46,735 bases of DNA from Cohaesibacter sp. Its GTDB lineage: Bacteria > Pseudomonadota > Alphaproteobacteria > Rhizobiales > Cohaesibacteraceae. The notes below the pieces were generated by a model. It ran no database searches, was not told where the DNA came from, and saw only the letters and a program-made list of their open reading frames with translations. The position numbers and the translations under genes were made by a program. Below, in pieces: positions 25,691 to 34,236 of the stretch. The stretch covers positions 1 through 46,735 of the forward strand of contig JAOXSG010000611.1 of the NCBI GenBank assembly GCA_025800105.1. The letters are read 5' to 3'. Position 1 is the first letter of the stretch; each line of letters begins with the position of its first letter.

Positions 25691-26743
25691 TCAGCTATAG
25701 CGATAAGGTCGGCCTGCTTTTTCCATAGAGGCGTTATAGTCTTTAAGGATTTTCACCACCCGCGCATTGCGATCGGATTTTGCGGCAATCTCATCCCAGA
25801 ATTTACGCGCCTCGGCTTCCACTGTTGCCCATTCTTCATCAGGAATGGAAGTCAGTTTCAGTTTAGTACCCTGCGTGCGCAGTTTGGCTTCACCTGCCCA
25901 ATACCAGTGTTGGCGATAATAGTGGGAGCTGTCCATACACAGATTGAACAGAGTTTTGAGATGCTCTGGCAATTCTGCCCAGCGCTCGGAATTGGCAAAA
26001 TAGGAGCCAGCCCATGCGCCGGAAATATTGTTGGTGAGGAAATAATTGGTCACATCGGCCCAGCCGACTGTGTAATCCTCGGTGATGCCAGACCATGCGA
26101 TGCCATCCAGTTCGCCGGTTTGCATGGCTACTTCAATATCTTCCCATGGCAGGGTGACAGGCACCACGCCAAAGCGCGAGAGGAATTTCCCGGCGGTTGG
26201 GAAGGTAAAGACGCGTTTGCCTTTCAAATCGGCCAGACTGTTGATGGGGTCTTTGGTGGCAAAGTGACAGGGATCCCATGCCCCAGCGGAGAGCCATGTT
26301 ACGCCCTCCACTTCGTCATAGGCTTCTTGCCAGATTTCTTTCAAACCCCAATGGTTGAACAGGGCTGGCACATCAAGGCTATAGCGTGAGGCAAAGGGGA
26401 AATAGCCGCCAAAGACTGACACATCGACGGGGGCCGCGATGGAATCATCATCAGACTGCACTGCATCAATAGTGCCGCGCTGCATGGCGCGGAACAATTC
26501 GCCTGTTGGCACCAATTGGTCAGCAAAATAGAGCTCGATTTCCATTTCGCCATTGGCGGCCTTGTTAAAGGCATCAATGGATGGCTTGATCACATGCTCG
26601 GCAAGGGCGGCACCGGCATAGGTCTGCAAGCGCCATTTGATGGGGCGGCCTGCAGCATGAACGGCAGGTGCGGCTAAAGTGGACGCCCCGGCTGCGGCTG
26701 TCACCATACCCGCTTTTTTAAGAAAATCGCGTCTGTTGGTCAT
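25691..26743 (-). CDS. TRAP transporter substrate-binding protein (DctP family)
   Basis: Periplasmic solute receptor of 350 residues. The N-terminus MTNRRDFLKKAG followed by a hydrophobic stretch to VHAA is a twin-arginine signal peptide, so the protein is exported folded. The body shows DctP-family features including ADQLVPTGELFRAMQRG, DLKGKRVFTFPTAGKFL and DGIAWSGITEDY. GAGGAGAAAGACA precedes the ATG. It works with the DctQ and DctM proteins encoded just upstream in the same operon and would deliver the substrate for the downstream enzymes. Substrate unknown. Confidence 0.94.
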   Translation of the reverse strand: MTNRRDFLKKAGMVTAAAGASTLAAPAVHAAGRPIKWRLQTYAGAALAEHVIKPSIDAFNKAANGEMEIELYFADQLVPTGELFRAMQRGTIDAVQSDDDSIAAPVDVSVFGGYFPFASRYSLDVPALFNHWGLKEIWQEAYDEVEGVTWLSAGAWDPCHFATKDPINSLADLKGKRVFTFPTAGKFLSRFGVVPVTLPWEDIEVAMQTGELDGIAWSGITEDYTVGWADVTNYFLTNNISGAWAGSYFANSERWAELPEHLKTLFNLCMDSSHYYRQHWYWAGEAKLRTQGTKLKLTSIPDEEWATVEAEARKFWDEIAAKSDRNARVVKILKDYNASMEKAGRPYRYS

Positions 26744-26850
26744 TGTCTTTCTCCTCTGGATGCTGACATCTGGGCCAGACTTTTGGTTTGTCAGACTGGT
26801 GGTTTTTCATTAGGTGATGCTATTTTTTTGTTGCTTGGGTCCATGCCCCG

Positions 26851-28173
26851 TTAGCGGGCATAGACTTTCTCCGGTAGCCATGTGGCCAGTTCGGGGAAGA
26901 GGGTGACGAGTGCCAGACCCAGCACCATGATGGCGACAAAGGGAATGACCGAGCGGTAAATATCAATCAGTGAAATGTTAGGTGGGGCCATGGCCCGCAT
27001 CAGGAACAGATTGTAACCAAAAGGCGGTGTCATATAGGCAATCTGGCAGGTGATGGTATAGAGCACGCCATACCAGATGAGGTCGAAGCCAAGAGAGCCA
27101 ACCAGCGGAATGAAGAGCGGTGCTACAATAACCAGCATGGCGGTATCATCCAAAAACATGCCCATCAGGATATAGGAAACCTGCATCAGGATGAGAATTT
27201 CCCATGGCCCAAGGCCCAGATCATCGACGAACAGGGTTTTGATGGCCCGCACCGCGCCCAGCCCGTCAAAGACGGCCCCAAAGCACAGGGCGGCAAGGAT
27301 GATCCACATGAACATGCAAGAAATGCCAAGGGTTTTACGCACGGTGGATTCGATCAGCTGTTTGTTGAGCAGGCCTTTGATGGCGGCAGCGCCCATGGCG
27401 GAAGCAGCACCCACGGCGGAGCTTTCCACCAATGAGGTGATGCCCATCAAAAACAGGCCTGTCATGAGGAAGAAGATGATCAGTGGCAAGATGCCAGCGC
27501 GCAGAAGTTTGAGCTTTTCGCTCATTGGCATATCGCGCTCTTCTTTGGAGAGGGCCGGGCCAAGATCTGGCTGCATTTTGCAGCGAATGACAATATAGGC
27601 AATGAACATGGAAGCCAGTATGAGACCGGGAAAGACACCACCCAGCCAGAGCTTGCCCACCGGTTGGCGGGCAATCATGCCATAGAGGACCAGCACCACA
27701 GAAGGCGGCACCAAAATGCCAAGGGAAGAGCCAGCCTGAATGACGCCTGTGACCATGATTTTGTCATAACCACGGCGCAGCAATTCTGGCAGGGCAATGG
27801 TTGCCCCAATGGCCATCCCGGCAACGGAGAGGCCATTCATGGCCGAGATGATGACCATCAAGCCGATGGTGCCAACGGCCAGCCCGCCGGGCATCGGGCC
27901 CATCCAGACATGGAACATTTTATACAAGTCTTCGGCAATGCCGGATTCGGAGAGCATATAGCCCATGAAAATAAACAATGGCAGGGTGAGGAGCGGATAC
28001 CATTTCATCAATTTCATGGAAGCGGAAAAGGCCATTTCCGAGCCGCCATCGCCCCATAGCAACAGCGCAGCCGCCACTGCAACAAAGCCGATGGCGCCAA
28101 ACACACGCTGGCCGGTCAGCAACATGACCATCATGGTGCTGAACATCAGAAGGGCAATCATTTCATAGCTCAT
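26851..28173 (-). CDS. TRAP transporter large permease (DctM)
   Basis: Inner-membrane protein of 440 residues with about twelve transmembrane helices, the sodium-coupled transport subunit of a TRAP system. Typical segments include GLSVAGMAIGATIALPELLRRG, split here as the signature region around residues 115-140, and YLITCQIA-like late helices (TITCQIAYMTPPFGYNLFL). Its ATG overlaps the dctQ stop by four bases (ATGA), showing tight coupling. A gap of about 107 bases then precedes dctP. Confidence 0.94.
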   Translation of the reverse strand: MSYEMIALLMFSTMMVMLLTGQRVFGAIGFVAVAAALLLWGDGGSEMAFSASMKLMKWYPLLTLPLFIFMGYMLSESGIAEDLYKMFHVWMGPMPGGLAVGTIGLMVIISAMNGLSVAGMAIGATIALPELLRRGYDKIMVTGVIQAGSSLGILVPPSVVLVLYGMIARQPVGKLWLGGVFPGLILASMFIAYIVIRCKMQPDLGPALSKEERDMPMSEKLKLLRAGILPLIIFFLMTGLFLMGITSLVESSAVGAASAMGAAAIKGLLNKQLIESTVRKTLGISCMFMWIILAALCFGAVFDGLGAVRAIKTLFVDDLGLGPWEILILMQVSYILMGMFLDDTAMLVIVAPLFIPLVGSLGFDLIWYGVLYTITCQIAYMTPPFGYNLFLMRAMAPPNISLIDIYRSVIPFVAIMVLGLALVTLFPELATWLPEKVYAR

Positions 28174-28697
28174 CCGATATTCTCCCCGCTCAGGATATCG
28201 ACACCGCGAAGGCGGCCCAGATCATAGAAAAAGGCGGCAATGGCCTGTAACAGCATCAGGAAAATGCCAATGCACATGATGATTTTGATGGGAGCCATTT
28301 TTGGGGCCCATGCGGAATAGCTCTCTTCGCCATATTGCAAGGCATATTGGGTGGATGAGAGGCCGCCATAAAGCAGCATGACCAGATAGAAAATCAGCAG
28401 CAGCACGGTGAAGCAATCCATCACCATGCGGGTTTTTGGCGACCAGCTGCCATAGAAAAGATCCATGCGCACATGGGCGTCCAGCTGCATGGAATAGCCA
28501 CCGCCCAGCAGATAATAGGCCACCATGACGAATTGGGCCATTTCCAGTGTCCATAAAGAGGGCGTGAAAAAGGTTTTTGAGATGGAGGAATAGAGCAAAA
28601 TTCCCATCATCACGAAAATCAGATACATGGCGATGGTGCCAACATGGCGGTTCATCACATTCACATATCTGACAAAGGCTTTTATCGCATTTGGCAC
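28170..28697 (-). CDS. TRAP transporter small permease (DctQ)
   Basis: Inner-membrane protein of 175 residues with four transmembrane helices (about 20-40, 55-75, 95-115, 140-160), the usual DctQ size. The start is a GTG at 28697 with GGGAGA upstream. It forms the TRAP membrane complex with the overlapping dctM product. Confidence 0.92.
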   Translation of the reverse strand: MPNAIKAFVRYVNVMNRHVGTIAMYLIFVMMGILLYSSISKTFFTPSLWTLEMAQFVMVAYYLLGGGYSMQLDAHVRMDLFYGSWSPKTRMVMDCFTVLLLIFYLVMLLYGGLSSTQYALQYGEESYSAWAPKMAPIKIIMCIGIFLMLLQAIAAFFYDLGRLRGVDILSGENIG

Positions 28698-28793
28698 GAT
28701 CTGCTCTCCCTTGGCAGGTGGCTGGTGCGGAATTGCAAGGATTGCTGATATTGTCTTTGGCCTCTTCTGCGGAGGCTGTTTGCTTTATGTGTC

Positions 28794-29588
28794 TTAATCG
28801 GGCGTGAGTTGGGCTATGGCCGTTTGGCAGAGTTGGGCCAATGTTTGGGCCATGGCTTTTTGCTGGGCTTTTGTTTCGATTAGGTCGTTGCGAATTTCGA
28901 TCATGACATTATGCAACTCATGGGGCAGGGCATGGGTTTGCAAGGTGTGGGTGACGCCATCCACCGGGCTATAGGGTTCGTTGGCGCGTATGATCAGGTC
29001 TTTTTGGTGCTCGCTTGCTTGCAACAAAGCATTAGCAAGGCGGGTATCCTGATCATAGAGAATGCCCAGCTCTACCTCGCGCTTTTTGCCATGATAGACA
29101 GGAGTGAAAGAATGAATGGTGATGAGGATTGGCGTGCGCCCCTGATCCCGTCTTTTGGCGATAAAGACTTTCAAGCTGTCTTCAAAGGGCTGATAAATGG
29201 CTGCTATACGCGCCGCTTTATCGGTGTCTGACAGGCCTTTGTTGCCCGGTATATCAAAGACTTCGCTGCGCTCTGGCATGGCATCGGTGGCGCTGGGTGG
29301 GCGGTTGCAATCATAGACCAGTCGCGAATAATTCTGGTGAATGAGAGTGGCATCCAACAATTGGCTTAAATGATGAGAGACGCCAAGAGCCCCCGGATCC
29401 CATGCTACATGGCTTTTTGTGGCGTCTTCGCTCAACCCCAATTGCCCCAATTTTTGTGGGAAGGCATTGGAGGCATGTTCGCAGATCAGCAGGATATTGC
29501 TTTTGGCCTGTTCATTGATGCAGCTTACCGGCTCCGGCTCCTCTGGCTTCAAAAGAGCGACTGTCTGATTGTCTGGAGCAGGTTGCAT
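28794..29588 (-). CDS. N-formylglutamate amidohydrolase family protein
   Basis: Metal-dependent hydrolase of about 264 residues (N-formylglutamate deformylase/HutG-like family). Family features are LLICEHASNAFP, HVAWDPGALGVSHHLS, YSRLVYDCNRPP, TIHSFTPVYHGKKRE and MIEIRNDLI. The start at 29588 (MQPAPDN) has AAAGGATC upstream and gives a typical length; a TTG 30 codons earlier would add a low-complexity tail. It is the first gene of the leftward operon. Besides formylglutamate, members may cut other N-acyl or gamma-glutamyl amides; here it could release glutamate and the final acid. Confidence 0.88.
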   Translation of the reverse strand: MQPAPDNQTVALLKPEEPEPVSCINEQAKSNILLICEHASNAFPQKLGQLGLSEDATKSHVAWDPGALGVSHHLSQLLDATLIHQNYSRLVYDCNRPPSATDAMPERSEVFDIPGNKGLSDTDKAARIAAIYQPFEDSLKVFIAKRRDQGRTPILITIHSFTPVYHGKKREVELGILYDQDTRLANALLQASEHQKDLIIRANEPYSPVDGVTHTLQTHALPHELHNVMIEIRNDLIETKAQQKAMAQTLAQLCQTAIAQLTPD

Positions 29589-29685
29589 CTTGGATGATCC
29601 TTTGGGATTTTGGCCTTTTGAATTTTTGAGCAATTTGTGATTTTGTAAAGAATTGTTCAGGATGGATCGATCTGTCAATGACTTT

Positions 29686-29705
29686 TCTGAAAAAATCTTT
29701 TCAGA
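29686..29705. promoter_or_regulatory. Palindromic operator between divergent arms, probably for the RpiR regulator
   Basis: TCTGAAAAAATCTTTTCAGA is a perfect inverted repeat of 8-base arms around AATC. It lies in the divergent region between the hydrolase-TRAP-enzyme operon and the regulator gene. RpiR-family proteins commonly bind sites with TGAAA/TTTCA half-sites, so this is the natural candidate for autoregulation and control of both arms. Confidence 0.65.
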
Positions 29706-29776
29706 TTGCGTCGTGCTGCTAAAATTTGTAACAATGATGTCCTCTTCCCTGACTATGGGGAATCAGTTGCAAAGGG

Positions 29777-30655
29777 GTGAGTTTGGCTAATCGGGTGAAA
29801 AATATTGCAGATATGTTGCGGGACAAGTTTGATGATTTGACCCGGGCAGAGCGCCAATTGGCCAATTGTTTGCTGGACAATTATCCGGTTTCAGGTCTTG
29901 GCAGCATTACCAGCCTTGCTGAGAATGCAAAAGTCTCCACGCCGACGGTGGCGCGGATGGTGCAAAAGCTCGGTTTTAAAGGCTATCCTGATTTTCAGGC
30001 CGCTTTGCATGGGGAATTGGAAGCTAAGATTTCCGATCCCATCGCCAAGCATGATCGCTGGAGCGAGGCGGCACCTGATACGCATATTCTCAATCGTTTT
30101 GCGGATGCGGTGACGCAGAATCTGCGTCAGACCCTTGGTTTGCTGGATGTGGGCGAGTTTGATGCGGCCGCCAATCTCTTGTCCGATACCACTCGGTCTG
30201 TGCATATTGTGGGTGGGCGTATTTCGCGGGCGCTGGCGGATTATTTTTTCACTCATATGCAGGTGATCCGCCCGGATGTGACGTTGGTTGCGTCCAATTC
30301 CAATGCATGGCCCCATTATGTGCTGAATATGAAAGAAGGGGATGTTTTGGTTCTTTTCGATATTCGCCGGTATGAGCGTGATAGTCGAAAATTGGCCCAA
30401 ATGGCGCAGGATCGCGGGGTGAAAGTGGTTTTATTCACCGATCAGTGGAGTTCGCCGGTTTCTGAGGTTGCCGATCATTGTTTTAATTGTCATATCGAAG
30501 TGCCTTCGGCTTGGGATAGTTCGGTTGTTATCATGTTTGTGATGGAGGCTGTGATTGCAGCGGTCCAGACAGAGAATTGGGACGATACCAAGGACCGAAT
30601 GCAGGTGTTGGAAGATTTGTTTGATCAGACGCGCCTGTTTCGCAAATTTGTATGA
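29777..30655 (+). CDS. RpiR/MurR family transcriptional regulator
   Basis: Regulator of 292 residues. The N-terminal helix-turn-helix (about 1-75) includes LTRAERQLANCLLDNYP and ENAKVSTPTVARMVQKLGFKGY; the C-terminal SIS domain (about 125-260) includes VHIVGGRISRALADYFFTH and would sense a sugar-phosphate-like or other pathway metabolite. The start is a GTG at 29777; a TTG at 29783 with AAAGGGG upstream is at least as likely. It is divergent from the TRAP operon with the palindrome 29686-29705 between them, so it is the presumed local regulator. Confidence 0.93.
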   Translation: MSLANRVKNIADMLRDKFDDLTRAERQLANCLLDNYPVSGLGSITSLAENAKVSTPTVARMVQKLGFKGYPDFQAALHGELEAKISDPIAKHDRWSEAAPDTHILNRFADAVTQNLRQTLGLLDVGEFDAAANLLSDTTRSVHIVGGRISRALADYFFTHMQVIRPDVTLVASNSNAWPHYVLNMKEGDVLVLFDIRRYERDSRKLAQMAQDRGVKVVLFTDQWSSPVSEVADHCFNCHIEVPSAWDSSVVIMFVMEAVIAAVQTENWDDTKDRMQVLEDLFDQTRLFRKFV

Positions 30656-30661
30656 GTTTTT

Positions 30662-31513
30662 ATGATGATAATTTCTGATTCCCGTCCCGCCTATACGCTG
30701 GAAATAACTGGCAAGGCCATTCAAGAGATTGTGGCGGCGCAAGAGCTGATCCCGACTGGAACGCCGGTCAATATTGCATTTCTTGGCAATGAAGATCATG
30801 GCCAGCGTATTGAGGCGGCGCGTCTCATTCGGGCTTGTGGATTGGAGCCGGTGCCTATTCTGTCTTCGCGGCGCTTTCTATCGCAAGAGGATCGGGATCA
30901 TTTGATTGAGGCTTTGATCGAAGCGGCTGCGCCTTCACGTTTTTTGCTGGTGGGGGGAGATCCTTCCAGCCCTGCGGGGCCTTATCAGGATTCTCTTGCG
31001 CTTTTGAAAAGCGGCATTGTGGCCCGCCATGGTTTGTCCAAGGTGGGGATTGTTGGTTATCCGCAAGGCCATCATAAAATTGATGAGGCAGAGCTGTGGC
31101 GCTGTTTGTGCTGGAAGCTCGATTTTTTGCAAGAGGCTGGTTGTGATGTGGAGATCACCACCCAATTCGGGCTGGATCCGCAGGCCTTTCTTGACTGGAT
31201 CGAGCATTTGCGTGGGTATGGCATTGATGTGCCGGTGCGTATTGGGGTGCCGGGACCGGCGAAAGTTTCTACCCTGCTGCGTTTTGCCAAACAGTTTGGC
31301 ATTGCAACCTCTGCCTCTATTCTTGGCCGTTATGGCCTTTCTATGGCGAATCTGGTCTCCAGCGCCGGGCCTGACCGCTTTTGGGAGGCTTTGGATGAAG
31401 GCATGAAAGAGCCAGCGCTTGGGGATGTCCTCTTTCATCTCTATCCCTTTGGCGGAATAGAGGCGGCTGTTCGCTGGATGACTGGCGTTTTGTCACCGAA
31501 TCTCAAGCGTTAG
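30662..31513 (+). CDS. Methylenetetrahydrofolate reductase (MetF) family protein
   Basis: TIM-barrel flavoprotein family member of 283 residues. Features: FLLVGGDPSSPAGPY, the IVGYPQGHHK motif of MetF-like proteins, ITTQFGLDPQAFLDWI, and VPVRIGVPGPAKVSTLLRFA. It starts six bases after the regulator stop, so the two are co-transcribed. Housekeeping MetF is usually near methionine genes; this catabolic setting suggests a specialised role, possibly handling one-carbon units from glycine or a methylated substrate. That role is inference. Confidence 0.87.
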   Translation: MMIISDSRPAYTLEITGKAIQEIVAAQELIPTGTPVNIAFLGNEDHGQRIEAARLIRACGLEPVPILSSRRFLSQEDRDHLIEALIEAAAPSRFLLVGGDPSSPAGPYQDSLALLKSGIVARHGLSKVGIVGYPQGHHKIDEAELWRCLCWKLDFLQEAGCDVEITTQFGLDPQAFLDWIEHLRGYGIDVPVRIGVPGPAKVSTLLRFAKQFGIATSASILGRYGLSMANLVSSAGPDRFWEALDEGMKEPALGDVLFHLYPFGGIEAAVRWMTGVLSPNLKR

Positions 31514-31521
31514 TCCTGAGC

Positions 31522-32811
31522 CTAGCTTCTTGGTTTTGGGATTGTGCTCAGATCAGAATTTGTTTGCGCTGATGGTTGCACAGCGGCAGGGGGCGTTTTT
31601 CTGAATGGATTGGAAATGCCCTCTGAGAGGGATTTGAAAAAGCCGCCAACACCGCCTTGCTTTGCAATGGCGCCTGATTGACTGGCTTGTTGTTGATCTG
31701 GTTTTGCGATGGGAGATGCTTGTGGCAGAGTGATCTGCCCCGCGCCTGTTGTTGGTGTCTCAGTTGTGGGTTGTGCCTGTTTTGTGCTTTGCAGCGGCTG
31801 ATCCATGGCTTGATCACTGCTTTGGCCTGTCGGGTTGCCTTTGATCAGACCTGCGAGGAAACCATCGGGATTTTGACCATTTTTGATGCGCTCACGGCGG
31901 GTTAGAATATTGCGCTGGGCATCGGCGATGGTGTCCATTTTGTCAGCTTCGACTTCTTTTGCCTTTGTTTCCAACTCGGCAATGGCTTTTTGGAACTGGA
32001 TTTCCTCTGCGGCGCGTTTGGTTTTTAACGCGGCCATCAGGCTTGGCTCAATGGTATAATTGGGGCAGTTGCCTGTGGCGTCAAAATGGCTGGCCCCTTT
32101 GGGATTGAAGATATAGGTGCGGTTGCAGACTTCGACATTGGGCGGTTTTTTGGTGACTTCAAAATGGTCATAGCCATTTTTGAGATTCAGCCAGAAAGGG
32201 AAATGTTTGCTTTTGCGATGACGGGCCATATTTTCCGGTGTCATGCGAAAGGGAAAAGCATGGACTTTGAAATAGCGCTGGCCGCCTTCAAAAGCCTCGC
32301 GTCCCAATGCGTAAATTTCGCCAATTGGCTCATCTTCCATGGCATAGCAGCCGCGTGAGGAGCAGGAGCCATGGACCATCAAATGCTTTCCGGTGCGCCC
32401 ATAAGAGCGGTCAAATTTGTTGGGATAGCCCAGATTGAAAGACAGATAATAGCTGGAATTGGGGTTCATTTGGCCCGGTGAAATGGCATAAAAGCCTTCT
32501 GGTGCCTGACGGTCGCCCTCTTTCTTTTTGGGGCCGACTTCACCGGAATAGGCGCAAATGGGATAGGTTTTGAGCAGGGCAAAGGTGCCGTCTTTTTTCT
32601 GCTTCCATGTTTCCAGCACCGCTTCTTCCTTGAAAATGCGGATATAGAGCGGCGCATTTTCAGAGGAGCCAATGTCGCGGATTTGCGCCTTAATTTTGCT
32701 GTCTAATGGCTGAAGATGCTTGTTGTCGCCCCATTGTTCGGCATTGCAGGCGGCAAGGCCCAGCAGCAATGCGCTGGTTGCCAGACTTTGCCATTTGCGG
32801 TTTTTGAGCAT
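31522..32811 (-). CDS. L,D-transpeptidase family lipoprotein (YafK/ErfK-like)
   Basis: Predicted lipoprotein of 429 residues: lipobox LGLAAC near residue 22. The YkuD-type catalytic domain (about 50-200) has the active-site His and Cys in HGSCSSRGCYAM. Relatives either crosslink peptidoglycan or cut its bond to proteins (YafK/DpaA). After residue 260 there is a charged helix, then a long Gln/Pro/Thr/Ser-rich tail without a recognised domain; enterobacterial YafK proteins are much shorter. The gene converges on the metF-like gene with eight bases between stops. Confidence 0.9.
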   Translation of the reverse strand: MLKNRKWQSLATSALLLGLAACNAEQWGDNKHLQPLDSKIKAQIRDIGSSENAPLYIRIFKEEAVLETWKQKKDGTFALLKTYPICAYSGEVGPKKKEGDRQAPEGFYAISPGQMNPNSSYYLSFNLGYPNKFDRSYGRTGKHLMVHGSCSSRGCYAMEDEPIGEIYALGREAFEGGQRYFKVHAFPFRMTPENMARHRKSKHFPFWLNLKNGYDHFEVTKKPPNVEVCNRTYIFNPKGASHFDATGNCPNYTIEPSLMAALKTKRAAEEIQFQKAIAELETKAKEVEADKMDTIADAQRNILTRRERIKNGQNPDGFLAGLIKGNPTGQSSDQAMDQPLQSTKQAQPTTETPTTGAGQITLPQASPIAKPDQQQASQSGAIAKQGGVGGFFKSLSEGISNPFRKTPPAAVQPSAQTNSDLSTIPKPRS

Positions 32812-32970
32812 TCTTCTCGCCTGATCTTTGGTTCATCTTATTCTTAACGAAGCCTAAGCCAAACAGATTGACAGTCTGTTACTGAATGATGTGCTGGCAG
32901 GTCCAGATATAGAAAAGCGGCATGGCGAAATTGGGGCGAAGATCGGGAGAGGCATATGCATCGCATATGA

Positions 32971-33007
32971 AAAGGGCGATGCCGTTCGTTGTCCGGCACC
33001 GCCCTTT
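32971..33007 (-). terminator. Terminator of accA
   Basis: Outer stem AAAGGGCG / CGCCCTTT with an inner TGCCG / CGGCA extension, 26 bases beyond the accA stop; on the minus strand it ends in TTTC. Confidence 0.75.
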
Positions 33008-33032
33008 GTGATTTTTCTTTATTATCAGCTTG

Positions 33033-34022
33033 CTACAGCGTGCGGCCAATGGCCAGAAAGCGCTCGCGGCGGGCTTTGCGAATGTCTTTTGCCGACAGAC
33101 CTTCATACTCTTTGAGGGCGCTGGCAATCATCTCGCCTGCTGTTGCAATGACGCTGTGGGGATTGCGATGTGCGCCGCCCACTGGCTCTTTGACAATGTC
33201 GTCAATGACCTTGAATTGTTTTAAATCCTGCGCTGTGATCTTCATGGAGGTTGCCGCATCCTGAGCGCGGGTGGAATCGCGCCAGAGAATGGAAGCGGCC
33301 CCTTCTGGCGAGATCACGCTATAAATGGCATGTTCGAGCATGAAAACCTTGTTGGAGGCAGCAATGGCAATGGCACCGCCTGAACCGCCTTCGCCAATGA
33401 TCACAGAGACATTGGGGGTGCCCATGGCAAGGCAGGCATCGGTTGAACGGGCAATGGCCTCGGCCTGTCCGCGTTCTTCTGCGCCAATGCCGGGATAAGC
33501 GCCAGCGGTATCAACAAAGGTGATGAGCGGTAGGTTAAAGCGCTCGGCCAGTTCCATGATGCGGACAGCCTTGCGATAGCCTTCCGGGCGGGCCATACCA
33601 AAATTGTGACGCAAGCGGCTTTCGGTATCATGGCCTTTTTCATGACCAATGATGGCGACGGGCTGGCCTTCAAAGCGGCCAAAACCTGCCTGTACGGCTT
33701 CGTCATCGGCAAATTTGCGGTCGCCAGCAAGAGGGGTAAATTCCTCAATCAACTGTTTGACATATTCGCGGAAATGCGGACGATCTGGATGGCGGGCAAT
33801 CTGGGTTTTGTGCCAAGGGGTGAGATTGGCATATAAATCGGCCATGGCGCTTTTTGCTTTTGATTGCAGGCGGCTGATTTCGTCGCCCACGTCAACCGCT
33901 TCGCCATTTTCCTGCATGGAGAGCAATTCTTGTACCTTGCCTTCCAGATCGGCGACGGGTTTTTCAAATTCCAGATAACTATGCATGGTCGGCTTGTCCG
34001 ATTGTCTCTCTTTTTCGCTCAT
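33033..34022 (-). CDS. accA: Acetyl-CoA carboxylase carboxyltransferase subunit alpha
   Basis: Subunit of the biotin-dependent enzyme making malonyl-CoA for fatty acid synthesis; 329 residues. The core is highly conserved: RHPDRPHFREYV, FGMARPEGYRKAVRIM, FVDTAGAYPGIGAEERGQ, IIGEGGSGGAIAIA and YSVISPEGAASILWRD. The ATG at 34022 has AAAGGC upstream; the family often starts at MHSYLEFEKPV, 12 codons later (33986), so the first 12 residues are uncertain. It stands between the L,D-transpeptidase gene and xerD, as in many Hyphomicrobiales. Confidence 0.97.
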   Translation of the reverse strand: MSEKERQSDKPTMHSYLEFEKPVADLEGKVQELLSMQENGEAVDVGDEISRLQSKAKSAMADLYANLTPWHKTQIARHPDRPHFREYVKQLIEEFTPLAGDRKFADDEAVQAGFGRFEGQPVAIIGHEKGHDTESRLRHNFGMARPEGYRKAVRIMELAERFNLPLITFVDTAGAYPGIGAEERGQAEAIARSTDACLAMGTPNVSVIIGEGGSGGAIAIAASNKVFMLEHAIYSVISPEGAASILWRDSTRAQDAATSMKITAQDLKQFKVIDDIVKEPVGGAHRNPHSVIATAGEMIASALKEYEGLSAKDIRKARRERFLAIGRTL

Positions 34023-34236
34023 AAAAGCCTTTGTTTTTTCGCAAATTCTTATCCGAAAAGTGTTTCAGCCTTTCGGGAATGCGCTGCTATAAAGGCTTAT
34101 AATAAGGGCTATGGCCAGAATTGGCGCGACCCTGAACCTTTGTTGCCCTTGTGTCAAGTAAAGCTGTGGCAAAGGGTGCGTCTTTATCCTGATCAATGAT
34201 AGTGCTTGTGCTTATTTGTGTAGAAATTGTGGCACT

